From the NCBI GenBank assembly GCA_002440825.1, contig DJVH01000020.1, forward strand, positions 1 through 8,775: 8,775 bases of DNA, in the 5' to 3' direction. Of this stretch, positions 1-6,914 are shown piece by piece; the first letter of the stretch is position 1, and every line of letters starts with the position of its first letter. The translations under genes were made by a program, and so were the position numbers. The stretch comes from Bacteriovoracaceae bacterium UBA6261. Its GTDB lineage: Bacteria > Bdellovibrionota > Bacteriovoracia > Bacteriovoracales > Bacteriovoracaceae. Under the pieces are notes generated by a model that searched no databases, was not told where the DNA came from, and saw only the letters and a list, made by a program, of their open reading frames with translations.

Positions 1-2
1 GA

Positions 3-113
3 GATGTTGGCCGTTGGATGAAGGACGGTCGACGGTGATGTTTGATGGTTGAAGTTTTGAACAACAAACATCATCTTCAACCATCAAACGGCCAACAACC
101 AACGGTCAACATC
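3..113. repeat. Nested inverted repeats beside a gene end
   Basis: Two inverted repeats are nested here. The inner arms, 40-54 and 75-89, are a perfect 15-base match (GTTTGATGGTTGAAG and its complement) around a 20-base centre. The outer arms, 3-17 and 99-113, match in 14 of 15 positions (GATGTTGGCCGTTGG against its complement), and the mismatch would be a G-U pair in RNA. The left half is G/T-rich and the right half is built of CAAC/CATC words, with a short direct repeat GACGGT at 25-29/31-36 around a GTCGAC. The block ends one base before the stop codon of the minus-strand flavoenzyme. No T-tract follows either hairpin on either strand, so it is not a standard intrinsic terminator. It could be a REP-like or MITE-like element, or an mRNA 3'-end stabiliser. 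The left boundary may lie outside the window. Confidence 0.75.
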
Positions 114-114
114 A

Positions 115-2571
115 TCACATTTTTATTTTCTTATTCTCAGGATCAAACATAGGTTTAATCGAAACTTCCGCCGGATAAGTTGTTCCGGCAATTTCAATTT
201 CCCATTTAGCACTTGAAACGTAGTCAGCGTTAATCGGTTCTCCGGCCTCACACATGAACAGACCGACAGCGCCGCCAAGAGTGTGTCCATAAGATCCTGC
301 ACGGACGTAGCCGACAGGGACACCGTTTCGTTTGACGATTTCCGCATGGTAAAGAAGAGCTTCCGGGTTAAGAACTTTCACTTGAAGAAGTCTGCGTTTG
401 AACGCCGGGCCTTCTGCTTTTTGTTTTAAAGCGTGTTCACGACCGATGAACGATTCTTTTTTCAAATCTACGGCAAAGCCTAGTCCTGTTTCGAAAGCGT
501 TATCTGTATTGTCGATATCATGTCCGTAATCGCGGTAGCCTTTTTCCATTCTGAGTGAAGCAAGCGCTTTAAGACCAGCGTGTTTCAGATCGAATTTTTT
601 TCCGGCCTCTACGATGCGATCGTAAACGTGAGCGCATTGTTCAGTCGGAATATAAAGTTCGTAACCGAGTTCTCCAAGGTAAGTGATGCGGATACAAAGA
701 ACGCGGGCAAAGCCGATGTCGATGTACTTCGCTGCTCTGAACGGGAATGCTTCGTTGCTCATGTCGACGTTTGTGATTGACTGGAGAAGTTCGCGCGACT
801 TTGGTCCTTGAATATTGAGTTGTCCGTATGCTCCTGTCACATCTGTGACGAACGCGTGAGCATCTTCCATATTTTTCTTCATGATTGTTTCAGCATGGCG
901 AAGTTGAGTGTCTGTGACAACGACGAAGAATTTTTCCTCATCAAGTTTTGTCACAGTCAAATCGGCCTCAAGTTTTCCTTCTTTATTCAGCCATTGTGTG
1001 TACACAATCTCGCCTGTTTTATTGTCGACGTTGTTTGCTGAAATATGGTTCAGGCATTTGCCCGCATCACGCCCTTGTACCAGGAATTTACACATGAAGG
1101 ACATATCCATGAGAATAACATTTTCGCGGGCCGCTTTGTGCTCAGCTTGCCAGTAAGGGAACCAATGCATTCTTCCGAATGAAAGTTCTCCCTGTTCCGC
1201 TTTAACTCCATCAGGTGCGTACCAATCAGGTGACTCCCAACCGGAAACATCTTTAAAATAAGCGCCGGCAGCTGCCAGGCGGTCATGGAAAGGAGATTTT
1301 TTAGCTCCTCTTGCTGTCTCAGGTGATTTCGTCGGATAGTGAGTTTTATAAACCATGCCGAGTGATTCAACGGTTCTTGTTTTTCTGTACTCAGGATTGT
1401 TCTGGTAAACCTGTAATCGATCGATATTGAAACCTGTCACGTCGACATCAGGAGTGCCGTTCATAATCCAGTGAGCGAGAACGCGGCCAAGGCCTCCGCC
1501 GGTTAAGATACCGATTGAGTTAAGTCCGGCAGCGACGAAATAATTTTTGAGTTCTGGAGCTTCACCCACAATTGGTCTTAAATCAGGTGTGAAGGATTCA
1601 GGTCCGCAGAAGAATTTTTTCACACCGACGTTCATCGACATCGGGACGCGGGCCATCGCTTTTTCCAGGAACGGGGCCATGCGATCCCAGTCAGGATTGA
1701 TTTCGCCGAAAGAAAAATCATTGGGAATACCTTCGACTTTCCAGGGAGCGCACACTGGTTCAAACATACCGATCATGAGTCCGCCGACTTCTTCGCGGTA
1801 GTAGCCATACGAAGATGGATCTTCGAGAATCGGAAGATCAGGAGTCATTTCTTTTAAATCTTCTGTGATGAGATAGTAGTGTTCAGCGGCCTGGTTAGGA
1901 ATATTGACTCCGGCCATTTCACCGAATTGTCTTGCCCACATCCCTGCTGTATTCACAACAAATTCTGCGTGAATGTCGCCGAGGTTCGTGCGCACTCCGG
2001 TAACCACTCCGTTTTTTTTCAAGATTCCAGTGGCAGAAACTTCTTCGTAAAATTTTACACCCATCATACGGGCGCCTTTGGCCATCGACATAGTGACGTC
2101 GACCGGATTAACTCGTCCATCATCTTTTACATAAAAACCAGCGAGGATATCGTCGACTTTTGCCACCGGGAAAAGCTTTTTCACTTCAGCAGGAGAAATT
2201 TCCTGAACGTCGACTCCGCAATATCTGTTGAATGCTGAAACACGTCTGTATTCTTCAAGGCGGTCTTTATCTGTCGCCACTTCGATAAAACCAACCGGTT
2301 TGAATCCTGTCGCCAGACCTGTTTCCGCTTCAAGTTTGCTGTAGAGATCTTTTGTGTATTTTCTCATCTCGGTCGAAGTCTCGGATGTTGATCCGAAAGT
2401 GACCATGAGTCCCGCTGCGTGCCAGGTCGTTCCACTGGTCAGTTTATCGCGCTCTAGAAGAACAATTTCGTTCCATCCCATTTTTGCCAGATGGTAGGCC
2501 ACTGATGTTCCTATGATTCCACCGCCAACGATAACAACGCGGGCATGTTTAGGTAATTCTTGAGTGCTCAT
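115..2571 (-). CDS. FAD-dependent dimethylglycine/sarcosine dehydrogenase-like protein
   Basis: This is a predicted flavoenzyme of 818 residues that oxidatively demethylates an N-methylated amine and passes the one-carbon unit to folate. That role belongs to the DMGDH/SARDH family; the exact substrate cannot be read from sequence. Residues about 10-375 form the DAO-type FAD domain, with the dinucleotide motif VGGGIIG (15-21), acidic E40, and TTWHAAGL containing H51. The equivalent histidine carries covalent FAD in mammalian DMGDH and SARDH. A linker (about 380-430) leads to a GcvT-like folate-binding domain (about 440-715, including GYELYIP and the SLRMEKGYRDYGHDID region) and a C-terminal GcvT barrel. 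Total length is normal for the family. The start chosen is ATG at 2571, because GGGAGA lies 7 bases upstream; a TTG five codons earlier overlaps that site. It looks monocistronic, with a promoter at 2616-2644. Val-Asp pairs are coded GTC GAC in six of seven cases, unlike its neighbours. A PDPR-like non-catalytic relative is a less likely alternative. Confidence 0.93.
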   Translation of the reverse strand: MSTQELPKHARVVIVGGGIIGTSVAYHLAKMGWNEIVLLERDKLTSGTTWHAAGLMVTFGSTSETSTEMRKYTKDLYSKLEAETGLATGFKPVGFIEVATDKDRLEEYRRVSAFNRYCGVDVQEISPAEVKKLFPVAKVDDILAGFYVKDDGRVNPVDVTMSMAKGARMMGVKFYEEVSATGILKKNGVVTGVRTNLGDIHAEFVVNTAGMWARQFGEMAGVNIPNQAAEHYYLITEDLKEMTPDLPILEDPSSYGYYREEVGGLMIGMFEPVCAPWKVEGIPNDFSFGEINPDWDRMAPFLEKAMARVPMSMNVGVKKFFCGPESFTPDLRPIVGEAPELKNYFVAAGLNSIGILTGGGLGRVLAHWIMNGTPDVDVTGFNIDRLQVYQNNPEYRKTRTVESLGMVYKTHYPTKSPETARGAKKSPFHDRLAAAGAYFKDVSGWESPDWYAPDGVKAEQGELSFGRMHWFPYWQAEHKAARENVILMDMSFMCKFLVQGRDAGKCLNHISANNVDNKTGEIVYTQWLNKEGKLEADLTVTKLDEEKFFVVVTDTQLRHAETIMKKNMEDAHAFVTDVTGAYGQLNIQGPKSRELLQSITNVDMSNEAFPFRAAKYIDIGFARVLCIRITYLGELGYELYIPTEQCAHVYDRIVEAGKKFDLKHAGLKALASLRMEKGYRDYGHDIDNTDNAFETGLGFAVDLKKESFIGREHALKQKAEGPAFKRRLLQVKVLNPEALLYHAEIVKRNGVPVGYVRAGSYGHTLGGAVGLFMCEAGEPINADYVSSAKWEIEIAGTTYPAEVSIKPMFDPENKKIKM

Positions 2572-2578
2572 AGACCAA

Positions 2579-2584
2579 TCTCCC
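2579..2584 (-). promoter_or_regulatory. Ribosome binding site that decides the flavoenzyme start
   Basis: On the minus strand GGGAGA sits 7 bases before ATG at 2571. The alternative in-frame TTG at 2584-2586 overlaps this site and has no comparable site of its own, so ATG 2571 is the better start. Confidence 0.7.
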
Positions 2585-2615
2585 AATGAAAATCGATTAA
2601 AATTTTTGATAGAAA

Positions 2616-2644
2616 ACTCTACGTTTAACGGGCGTTTGAGTCAA
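2616..2644 (-). promoter_or_regulatory. Sigma70-type promoter for the flavoenzyme gene
   Basis: Read on the minus strand, TTGACT (2639-2644, 5 of 6 to consensus) is followed by a 17-base spacer and TAGAGT (2616-2621, 4 of 6). Transcription would start near 2609, giving a leader of about 38 bases before ATG 2571. I found no equally good promoter for the divergent methyltransferase in this 160-base spacer. Confidence 0.5.
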
Positions 2645-2660
2645 GTAATCTGAGAGATTT

Positions 2661-2676
2661 CTCCCGTGCCGGGGAG
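2661..2676. promoter_or_regulatory. Small GC-rich inverted repeat, possible operator
   Basis: CTCCC (2661-2665) and GGGAG (2672-2676) form a 5-base inverted repeat around six bases. It lies 17 bases upstream of the -35 of the minus-strand promoter and in the presumed promoter zone of the divergent methyltransferase. An operator for either gene is possible, but short repeats like this arise by chance. Confidence 0.22.
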
Positions 2677-2731
2677 GTTTAAAAAGTGCTTTGTTATTGA
2701 GGTTTCTATAGGATTTCGCTAATCTAAGACC

Positions 2732-3541
2732 ATGAATGACATTCGCCCTAATCAATCTATAGAACTCCTTAAGGAATTACACATTCTGACACGCGAGGGT
2801 CAGCTCAACCAGGACAGTAAACGAAAATTAAAGCAGGTGTATCATCTCTTTAATTTCATCGAGCCTCTCTTGAAAGAGTTGGATGGACGCGGCGAAAATT
2901 ATTCACTGGTCGATCACGGTGCCGGTAAGTCTTATCTTGGTTTTATTCTTTACGATCTTTTTTTTAAAGAGCGCGCTCAAGGAGACATTTACGGGATTGA
3001 ATGGCGTGATGAACTGATCAAAAAATCAGAAGCTCTGGCACAGAAATGTGAATTCGAACGCATGCATTTTTTAAGCATGTCCGTTGCCGATTCTCTCGAA
3101 GATAAAACGCTTCCCGCTGAAATTGATATCGTCACGGCCTTGCATGCCTGCAATACCGCTACAGACGATGCTATCCGTTTTGGTCTTCAGAAAAAAGCAA
3201 AGTATTTTGTGCTCGTCCCTTGCTGCCAGGCCGAAGTCGCAAGTGTTCTAAGAAAAAACAAATCGCCTTCAATGCCTGCGCTCTCTGAATTGTGGAGACA
3301 TCCGATTCACACCCGTGAATTCGGCAGTCATCTCACGAATGTTTTACGCTGTCTTATGCTCGAAGCCCACGGATACCAGGTCACGGTCACTGAACTGATC
3401 GGTTGGGAACACTCTATGAAAAATGAATTGATCATTGGAAAATACAACCGCGACGTGAACAGAAAAAAAGCGGCCGAAAAACTGGAGCAGTTGATCAAAG
3501 AAGTGGGACTGCAGGAATTGTCCCACCGTTTTTTTGTTTAA
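2732..3541 (+). CDS. SAM-dependent methyltransferase, Methyltransf_32-like
   Basis: A predicted cytoplasmic class I methyltransferase of 269 residues; the substrate is unknown. The pattern matches the Methyltransf_32 group, related to eukaryotic RRNAD1/METTL25: motif I is LVDHGAGKSYLG (59-70), which binds SAM; an acidic residue ends the next strand (YGIEW, E90); TALHACNTATD (135-145) is the motif IV region; and VPCCQ (162-166) is a typical cysteine pair of this group. About 50 N-terminal residues are helical and charged. The start is ATG 2732 with only a weak AAG-type site upstream. It is divergent from the flavoenzyme and convergent with the small ferredoxin-like gene, overlapping it by four bases. 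A terminator-like hairpin is embedded in its last codons, ahead of the stop. Family assignment is good; the reaction target (RNA, protein or small molecule) is open. Confidence 0.88.
   Translation: MNDIRPNQSIELLKELHILTREGQLNQDSKRKLKQVYHLFNFIEPLLKELDGRGENYSLVDHGAGKSYLGFILYDLFFKERAQGDIYGIEWRDELIKKSEALAQKCEFERMHFLSMSVADSLEDKTLPAEIDIVTALHACNTATDDAIRFGLQKKAKYFVLVPCCQAEVASVLRKNKSPSMPALSELWRHPIHTREFGSHLTNVLRCLMLEAHGYQVTVTELIGWEHSMKNELIIGKYNRDVNRKKAAEKLEQLIKEVGLQELSHRFFV
3503..3535 (+). terminator. Intrinsic terminator-like hairpin inside the methyltransferase end
   Basis: GTGGGAC (3503-3509) pairs perfectly with GTCCCAC (3520-3526) around a 10-base loop; five of the seven pairs are G-C. Two bases later comes a run of seven T (3529-3535), then GTTT. 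On the plus strand this is a classic intrinsic terminator, yet it precedes the methyltransferase stop at 3539-3541. On the minus strand the same stem begins 12 bases after the ferredoxin-like gene's stop and is followed by TTCTTT, so it may work in both directions. Confidence 0.6.
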
Positions 3542-3825
3542 AATAATTCTTCGTATAAATCTTCAGCATCCACATCTTTTGGTACAGAATAAGAACGAAA
3601 AACATGATTCGCTTTTTTATCCGCGACAGTGATGGCAATTTTATTTTCCGGACAAATATTTAAACAGCCTGTGTTGATGACTCGAATATTTTTTCCCTGA
3701 CGTTCTTTGCAGATGGATTTCAATTCCCCTTTAATTCTTTCCGCCTCTTCTCCGCATTTTGAACAAATCATGACGACAGCTTCATTCCATCCTGTTTCTT
3801 CTTTAGTAATATCTTTTTTGCTCAT
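3538..3825 (-). CDS. Small cysteine-rich thioredoxin-like ferredoxin protein
   Basis: A 95-residue soluble protein with a pattern like the thioredoxin-fold [2Fe-2S] ferredoxins: an N-terminal cysteine pair CSKC (C21, C24), then C39, then TGCLNIC (C54, C58) after a predicted strand. The TGCLxxC block is typical of that family, as in the NuoE-like and plant-type shortened members. Those usually have a longer gap between the first two ligand cysteines, so which of C21, C24 and C39 would bind a cluster is unclear, and a zinc site is possible. The start ATG at 3825 has AAGGA six bases upstream. The stop shares TTAA with the methyltransferase stop. The gene is divergent from the MFS exporter with a gap of at most 38 bases. 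Electron transfer or metal handling is plausible; no specific partner can be named. Confidence 0.8.
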   Translation of the reverse strand: MSKKDITKEETGWNEAVVMICSKCGEEAERIKGELKSICKERQGKNIRVINTGCLNICPENKIAITVADKKANHVFRSYSVPKDVDAEDLYEELF

Positions 3826-3851
3826 AAATTTTCCTTAGATAAAGTTCATTC

Positions 3852-3857
3852 ATTGTA
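3852..3857 (-). promoter_or_regulatory. Candidate -10 box for the ferredoxin-like gene
   Basis: TACAAT on the minus strand matches the -10 consensus in 5 of 6 bases. It would start transcription near 3845, about 20 bases before ATG 3825 and just upstream of its AAGGA site. The -35 at 17 bases (TTTAAT) is poor, so this is a weak call. Confidence 0.28.
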
Positions 3858-3863
3858 AACCAG

Positions 3864-5129
3864 ATGACTTTTAAATTAAAGGGCCGTGGTGTAAGCTTGC
3901 AGGACATGACTGACAAAAAAATGAATTACGAATCTGCAGCGTTTATTATTCTTCTGGGCTCGCTGACGGCCTTTGATCCTCTATCCATTGATATGTATCT
4001 GCCTGCATTCCCCGACATAGCAAAGTCCTTCAATGTCGGCGTTTCTTCAGTCGAGCTTTCACTCTCGGCCTTTTTTATCGGGCTTTCTTTTGGCCAGCTG
4101 ATCTATGGCCCTCTCGCGGATATTTACGGAAGAAAAAAACCTCTTCTCTTTGGCACAATCATTTACGCTCTGGCGTCTCTTGGCTCAACTTTTTCCAAAT
4201 CCATCGAAGTCTTTATTTTTTTTCGCATCCTCCAGGCGCTGGGGGGATGTGCGGGAATGGTTATCACGCGCGCAATCGTCAGCGATTTGTTTGATAAGAA
4301 AAAGGCCGCTCATATATACTCTTTACTTATGCTCGTCATGGGAGTGGCCCCGATCCTGGCCCCGATGCTGGGAGGAATTCTCACCAAAACATTTGGTTGG
4401 AAAAGTATCTTCATTACTTTAGGCGGTCTGAGCTTGATCAGCTCACTTTGCACCTATCTTTTCCTTCCTGAAACACACGGACCTACACTGGAAAAAGTCC
4501 CGCGTCCGAAGATACTCTCGCTTTATAAAAAAACCTTGTCAGGATATTCTGATCTTTTGAAAGACCGTGGGTTTATGAGCTATTCCCTATCGGGCGGATT
4601 AATGCGTGCGGCGATGTTCGCCTATATCGCCGGTTCTCCCTTTGTCTTTATCAGTGTATTTCATGTCTCTCCTGATAAATATGCTCTCTTGTTTGGCAGC
4701 AATGCCGTGGGAATTATCGGCTGCTCGCAGCTCAACCGTTTTATACTCAAGCATTATTCATTGGAAAAAATTTATCGCAATGTCATGTTTGTCTCTGTCG
4801 CACTTGCGGCCATCCTGTTAATCAATTCTCTTTTCTTTTCCCATGTTGTCGCCATCATCATTCCTCTGTTTTTACTCATGGCCTCGATGGGATTTATCTT
4901 TCCCAATTCGGCCGCTCTGGGACTGGCCCAACAGGGACACCGGGCAGGAATGGCTTCCGCCCTTCTTGGAACACTCCAATGGGCGATTGCTTTTTTCTCC
5001 TCATTTTTTGTCAGTTTTTTTCACAATGAGACGGCCGTGCCAATGACAGCAGTTATTCTGGTAAGCACTCTGCTTGCTTTATTCTGCCTGGCCCTTATCG
5101 GTCAAAGAGATCAAAAACATGCACTATGA
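3864..5129 (+). CDS. Bcr/CflA-family MFS drug exporter
   Basis: An inner-membrane major facilitator of the 12-helix drug:H+ antiporter group. In the longest form (421 residues) the Bcr signature PLSIDMYLPAFPDI (39-52) ends helix 1. MFS motif A follows as GPLADIYGRKK (82-92), and the antiporter motif C region as APILAPMLGG (162-171). The C-terminal half has the expected further hydrophobic segments and ends in a short charged tail. Characterised relatives export bicyclomycin, chloramphenicol or sulfonamides, but the substrate here is unknown. The start is uncertain: ATG 3864, ATG 3906 and ATG 3921 are all in frame and none has a well-spaced Shine-Dalgarno. ATG 3906 or 3921 would give the usual length of about 400 and the usual short N-tail. 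The gene overlaps the next one by 11 bases, so the two are probably cotranscribed and translationally coupled. Confidence 0.92.
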   Translation: MTFKLKGRGVSLQDMTDKKMNYESAAFIILLGSLTAFDPLSIDMYLPAFPDIAKSFNVGVSSVELSLSAFFIGLSFGQLIYGPLADIYGRKKPLLFGTIIYALASLGSTFSKSIEVFIFFRILQALGGCAGMVITRAIVSDLFDKKKAAHIYSLLMLVMGVAPILAPMLGGILTKTFGWKSIFITLGGLSLISSLCTYLFLPETHGPTLEKVPRPKILSLYKKTLSGYSDLLKDRGFMSYSLSGGLMRAAMFAYIAGSPFVFISVFHVSPDKYALLFGSNAVGIIGCSQLNRFILKHYSLEKIYRNVMFVSVALAAILLINSLFFSHVVAIIIPLFLLMASMGFIFPNSAALGLAQQGHRAGMASALLGTLQWAIAFFSSFFVSFFHNETAVPMTAVILVSTLLALFCLALIGQRDQKHAL

Positions 5130-5685
5130 GTTTCAAAAAAAAATCAGTGCTCTGGAAAAGGCCGGGTTGAATCTTTTTTGTTCCATTCCTGCCATTCATT
5201 TAAACAATGAGAATAAAATTTTTCTAAAGAAATATGCTATTGAACTGGATGAAAAAGATGTCCTGTGCCTGGTGGCCCACGGAGGCAGAACTCTTTGGGA
5301 AAAACTTCCGGCGCCTCCCATAGATGATTACAGTGTGGAGCAGATCAAAAACTCTTTCAGTGATGCCCGCATTCTTTTTCCGGGCCACCAGCTTTATCCT
5401 CTTCAGCAAATAGGAAGAATGATGAATATGGGAAGGCCCAGTCCAATCGGAATTGATTTGAATGAAGACTTCGGGCCCTGGTTTGCTTATCGTTGCTTGT
5501 TTATTACCAGAGAACCCATTCCGCAGAGAATGTTTAAAGACTGGGTGTCGGCCTGCTTGTCCTGCAAAGACAAATCCTGTCTGCTCTATAATGATTTTTA
5601 TCAGGCAAGAAGCGCTTGTCCTTACAAAGCTGAACACCGCTACAGTGATGAACAGCTTCGTTATCATAAATCCCAGCTTCCTTAA
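5119..5685 (+). CDS. Shortened ferredoxin-like cysteine protein, unknown function
   Basis: A 188-residue soluble protein. Its layout resembles a family of proteobacterial ferredoxin-like proteins with a nucleotide- or cofactor-type N-domain and C-terminal Fe-S cysteines. Shared blocks are LVAHGGRTLW (51-60), ARILFPGHQLYPLQQ (83-97), PSPIGIDLNEDFGPWFAYR (107-125) and the end SACPYKAEHRYSDEQLRYH (165-183). Cysteines C146, C149, C154 and C167 (CxxCxxxxC, then CP) could ligate one 4Fe-4S cluster. As I recall the longer relatives, they carry an extra CPVGAF-type segment between C154 and C167, which is absent here. The start is ATG 5119, inside the end of the MFS gene, with AAGAGA nine bases upstream; an upstream in-frame ATG at 5074 has no support. 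The arrangement suggests a functional link with the exporter. The family match is from memory of pattern and should be tested by profile search. Confidence 0.8.
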   Translation: MHYEFQKKISALEKAGLNLFCSIPAIHLNNENKIFLKKYAIELDEKDVLCLVAHGGRTLWEKLPAPPIDDYSVEQIKNSFSDARILFPGHQLYPLQQIGRMMNMGRPSPIGIDLNEDFGPWFAYRCLFITREPIPQRMFKDWVSACLSCKDKSCLLYNDFYQARSACPYKAEHRYSDEQLRYHKSQLP

Positions 5686-6914
5686 TACGGCGGCATCACC
5701 TGTGTCGGTTTAAAGAGTTCGTAGACATAGATACTGAAGATGCCTAAAACCTGCGACAATGTGAGGGCGATTAAAACCATAATCAAAAGAGGAGGACTTG
5801 AACGCACAGTGGAGACGCGCTCGAGTTCAAGAATTTCTACTTTGTTTTTAGCATACGTTTTTTGCAAACCGATTCTCCCCAGTGAATCATTGAGAGAAGC
5901 GTACATTTTATATTCAAAATCATGGCTGGCATTCATTTTTTCAAGTTCATACTGAAAAGGAACAAGTCCATTTTTTTGAATTTCAAAATTTTTCAAATAG
6001 TCTTCATTGGTTTTCAATTCCATCGCCAGATCATTATTCTGGTCTTCCAGAACTTTAATTTGAGACGATTCATTGAATTTCGCCAGACCAACATTTTCTC
6101 CAGTCGCGCCCTTCTTTAACGTTTTTCTAAGCTCGAGAATACGCTCTTTATTATTGGTCATCAAAATTTTTGTATCATTGATATTTTTCTTCAACTCGCT
6201 GATGTACTTAGCGCTCTCACCTTTCTCCTGCTCAACTGAAAGTATTTGTCCTTTCTGCATTTTTTTCACAGTTTCATTTTCAATGCGATCGAGATTTGCG
6301 CGCACTCCTGCTATCTCAAGTTTAAAATAATTTTCAGCGCGATTAAGATCATCCAACTCGCGTTCTGTTAACTTTTTTTGAGCTTCTCTTAATGTCTCAT
6401 TGACCAGCATGACCGTTAAATCGCGGTTTCCGCTTTTTGCTTCAATGGTGAGAATATCATTTTTGGTGTTGTTAAAATTGAGCATGGAAGAAATTTTTGA
6501 AGCGGCATCGTGGATAAACTCAGGATCATTTTCTTTCTTTTTCACTGAAGCGAAAAAACTATCAAGGGCAGGATTCCTCACTTCATGTTTAATTTGCAGA
6601 AGTCTTTGGGCCACTCCAACATAGAACTCATGAATGTCCAACAAGGTTTCTGCACGAACGGCAGGATCCTCGCCCTTTAATTCTGACGTAACCATTTCTG
6701 AAGCGACACCTGCTGCATGTCCGATGATTGACTGCAGTTGACTATTGCGAACATCTTTAATAATAAGTTTGCCGGTTCCCGGGTAAGTCGGAAAATATTT
6801 GTGCTTCGTTAAAGCACCAAGTGTGAAGACCAGTCCGAGCATGAGAAGATATTTCCATCTTCTTGTGAAAATTTGTAATATCTGGTGCAGACTTATTTCA
6901 TCACTGGTATTCAT
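5682..6914 (-). CDS. Wzz-type polysaccharide chain-length determinant
   Basis: A 410-residue polysaccharide co-polymerase that would set the length of an exported O-antigen, capsule or exopolysaccharide. A short cytoplasmic N-tail (ISLHQILQIFTRRWKYLL) leads to membrane helix 1 (about 22-36). A long periplasmic region follows, with heptad-rich coiled coil from about 185 to 335. Helix 2 (about 377-400, PPLLIMVLIALTLSQVLG) is followed by a brief cytoplasmic end. There is no Walker motif or tyrosine-rich tail, so this is not a fused BY-kinase form. ATG 6914 has GAGGGA about ten bases upstream. Its stop shares a TTAA with the gene to its left. It is divergent from the SLBB gene across 86 bases, and the promoter for that gene overlaps this start codon, which could let the two transcription units interfere. 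Confidence 0.87.
   Translation of the reverse strand: MNTSDEISLHQILQIFTRRWKYLLMLGLVFTLGALTKHKYFPTYPGTGKLIIKDVRNSQLQSIIGHAAGVASEMVTSELKGEDPAVRAETLLDIHEFYVGVAQRLLQIKHEVRNPALDSFFASVKKKENDPEFIHDAASKISSMLNFNNTKNDILTIEAKSGNRDLTVMLVNETLREAQKKLTERELDDLNRAENYFKLEIAGVRANLDRIENETVKKMQKGQILSVEQEKGESAKYISELKKNINDTKILMTNNKERILELRKTLKKGATGENVGLAKFNESSQIKVLEDQNNDLAMELKTNEDYLKNFEIQKNGLVPFQYELEKMNASHDFEYKMYASLNDSLGRIGLQKTYAKNKVEILELERVSTVRSSPPLLIMVLIALTLSQVLGIFSIYVYELFKPTQVMPPY

Noticed and set aside
580..2238. Several plus-strand open frames opposite the flavoenzyme
   Set aside because: They overlap a strongly supported 818-residue enzyme, encode low-complexity cysteine- and phenylalanine-rich sequence, and lack start signals.
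2572..2680. Possible glycine riboswitch before the flavoenzyme, suggested by GAGA...CTCTCAG on the minus strand
   Set aside because: Only a short GAGA/TCTC hairpin is present. The conserved glycine-aptamer core and length are absent, and the segment lies upstream of the better promoter, so it would not be in the transcript.
3853..3881. Plus-strand promoter TTGTAA plus TTAAAG for the exporter
   Set aside because: The -10 matches only 3 of 6 bases and the elements overlap the minus-strand -10 candidate; too weak to call.
5627..5658. Inverted repeat AAGCTG/CAGCTT with an inner CAC/GTG as terminator for Wzz
   Set aside because: Stems are short and interrupted, and no T-tract follows on either strand. 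It lies within coding sequence and fits chance.
5637..5708. Imperfect long-range stem (CCG..ACAG.TGATG with CATCACCTGT..CGG) around the convergent stops
   Set aside because: It has a 43-base loop, mismatches and a bulge, with no T-run after it, so it is not a credible terminator.
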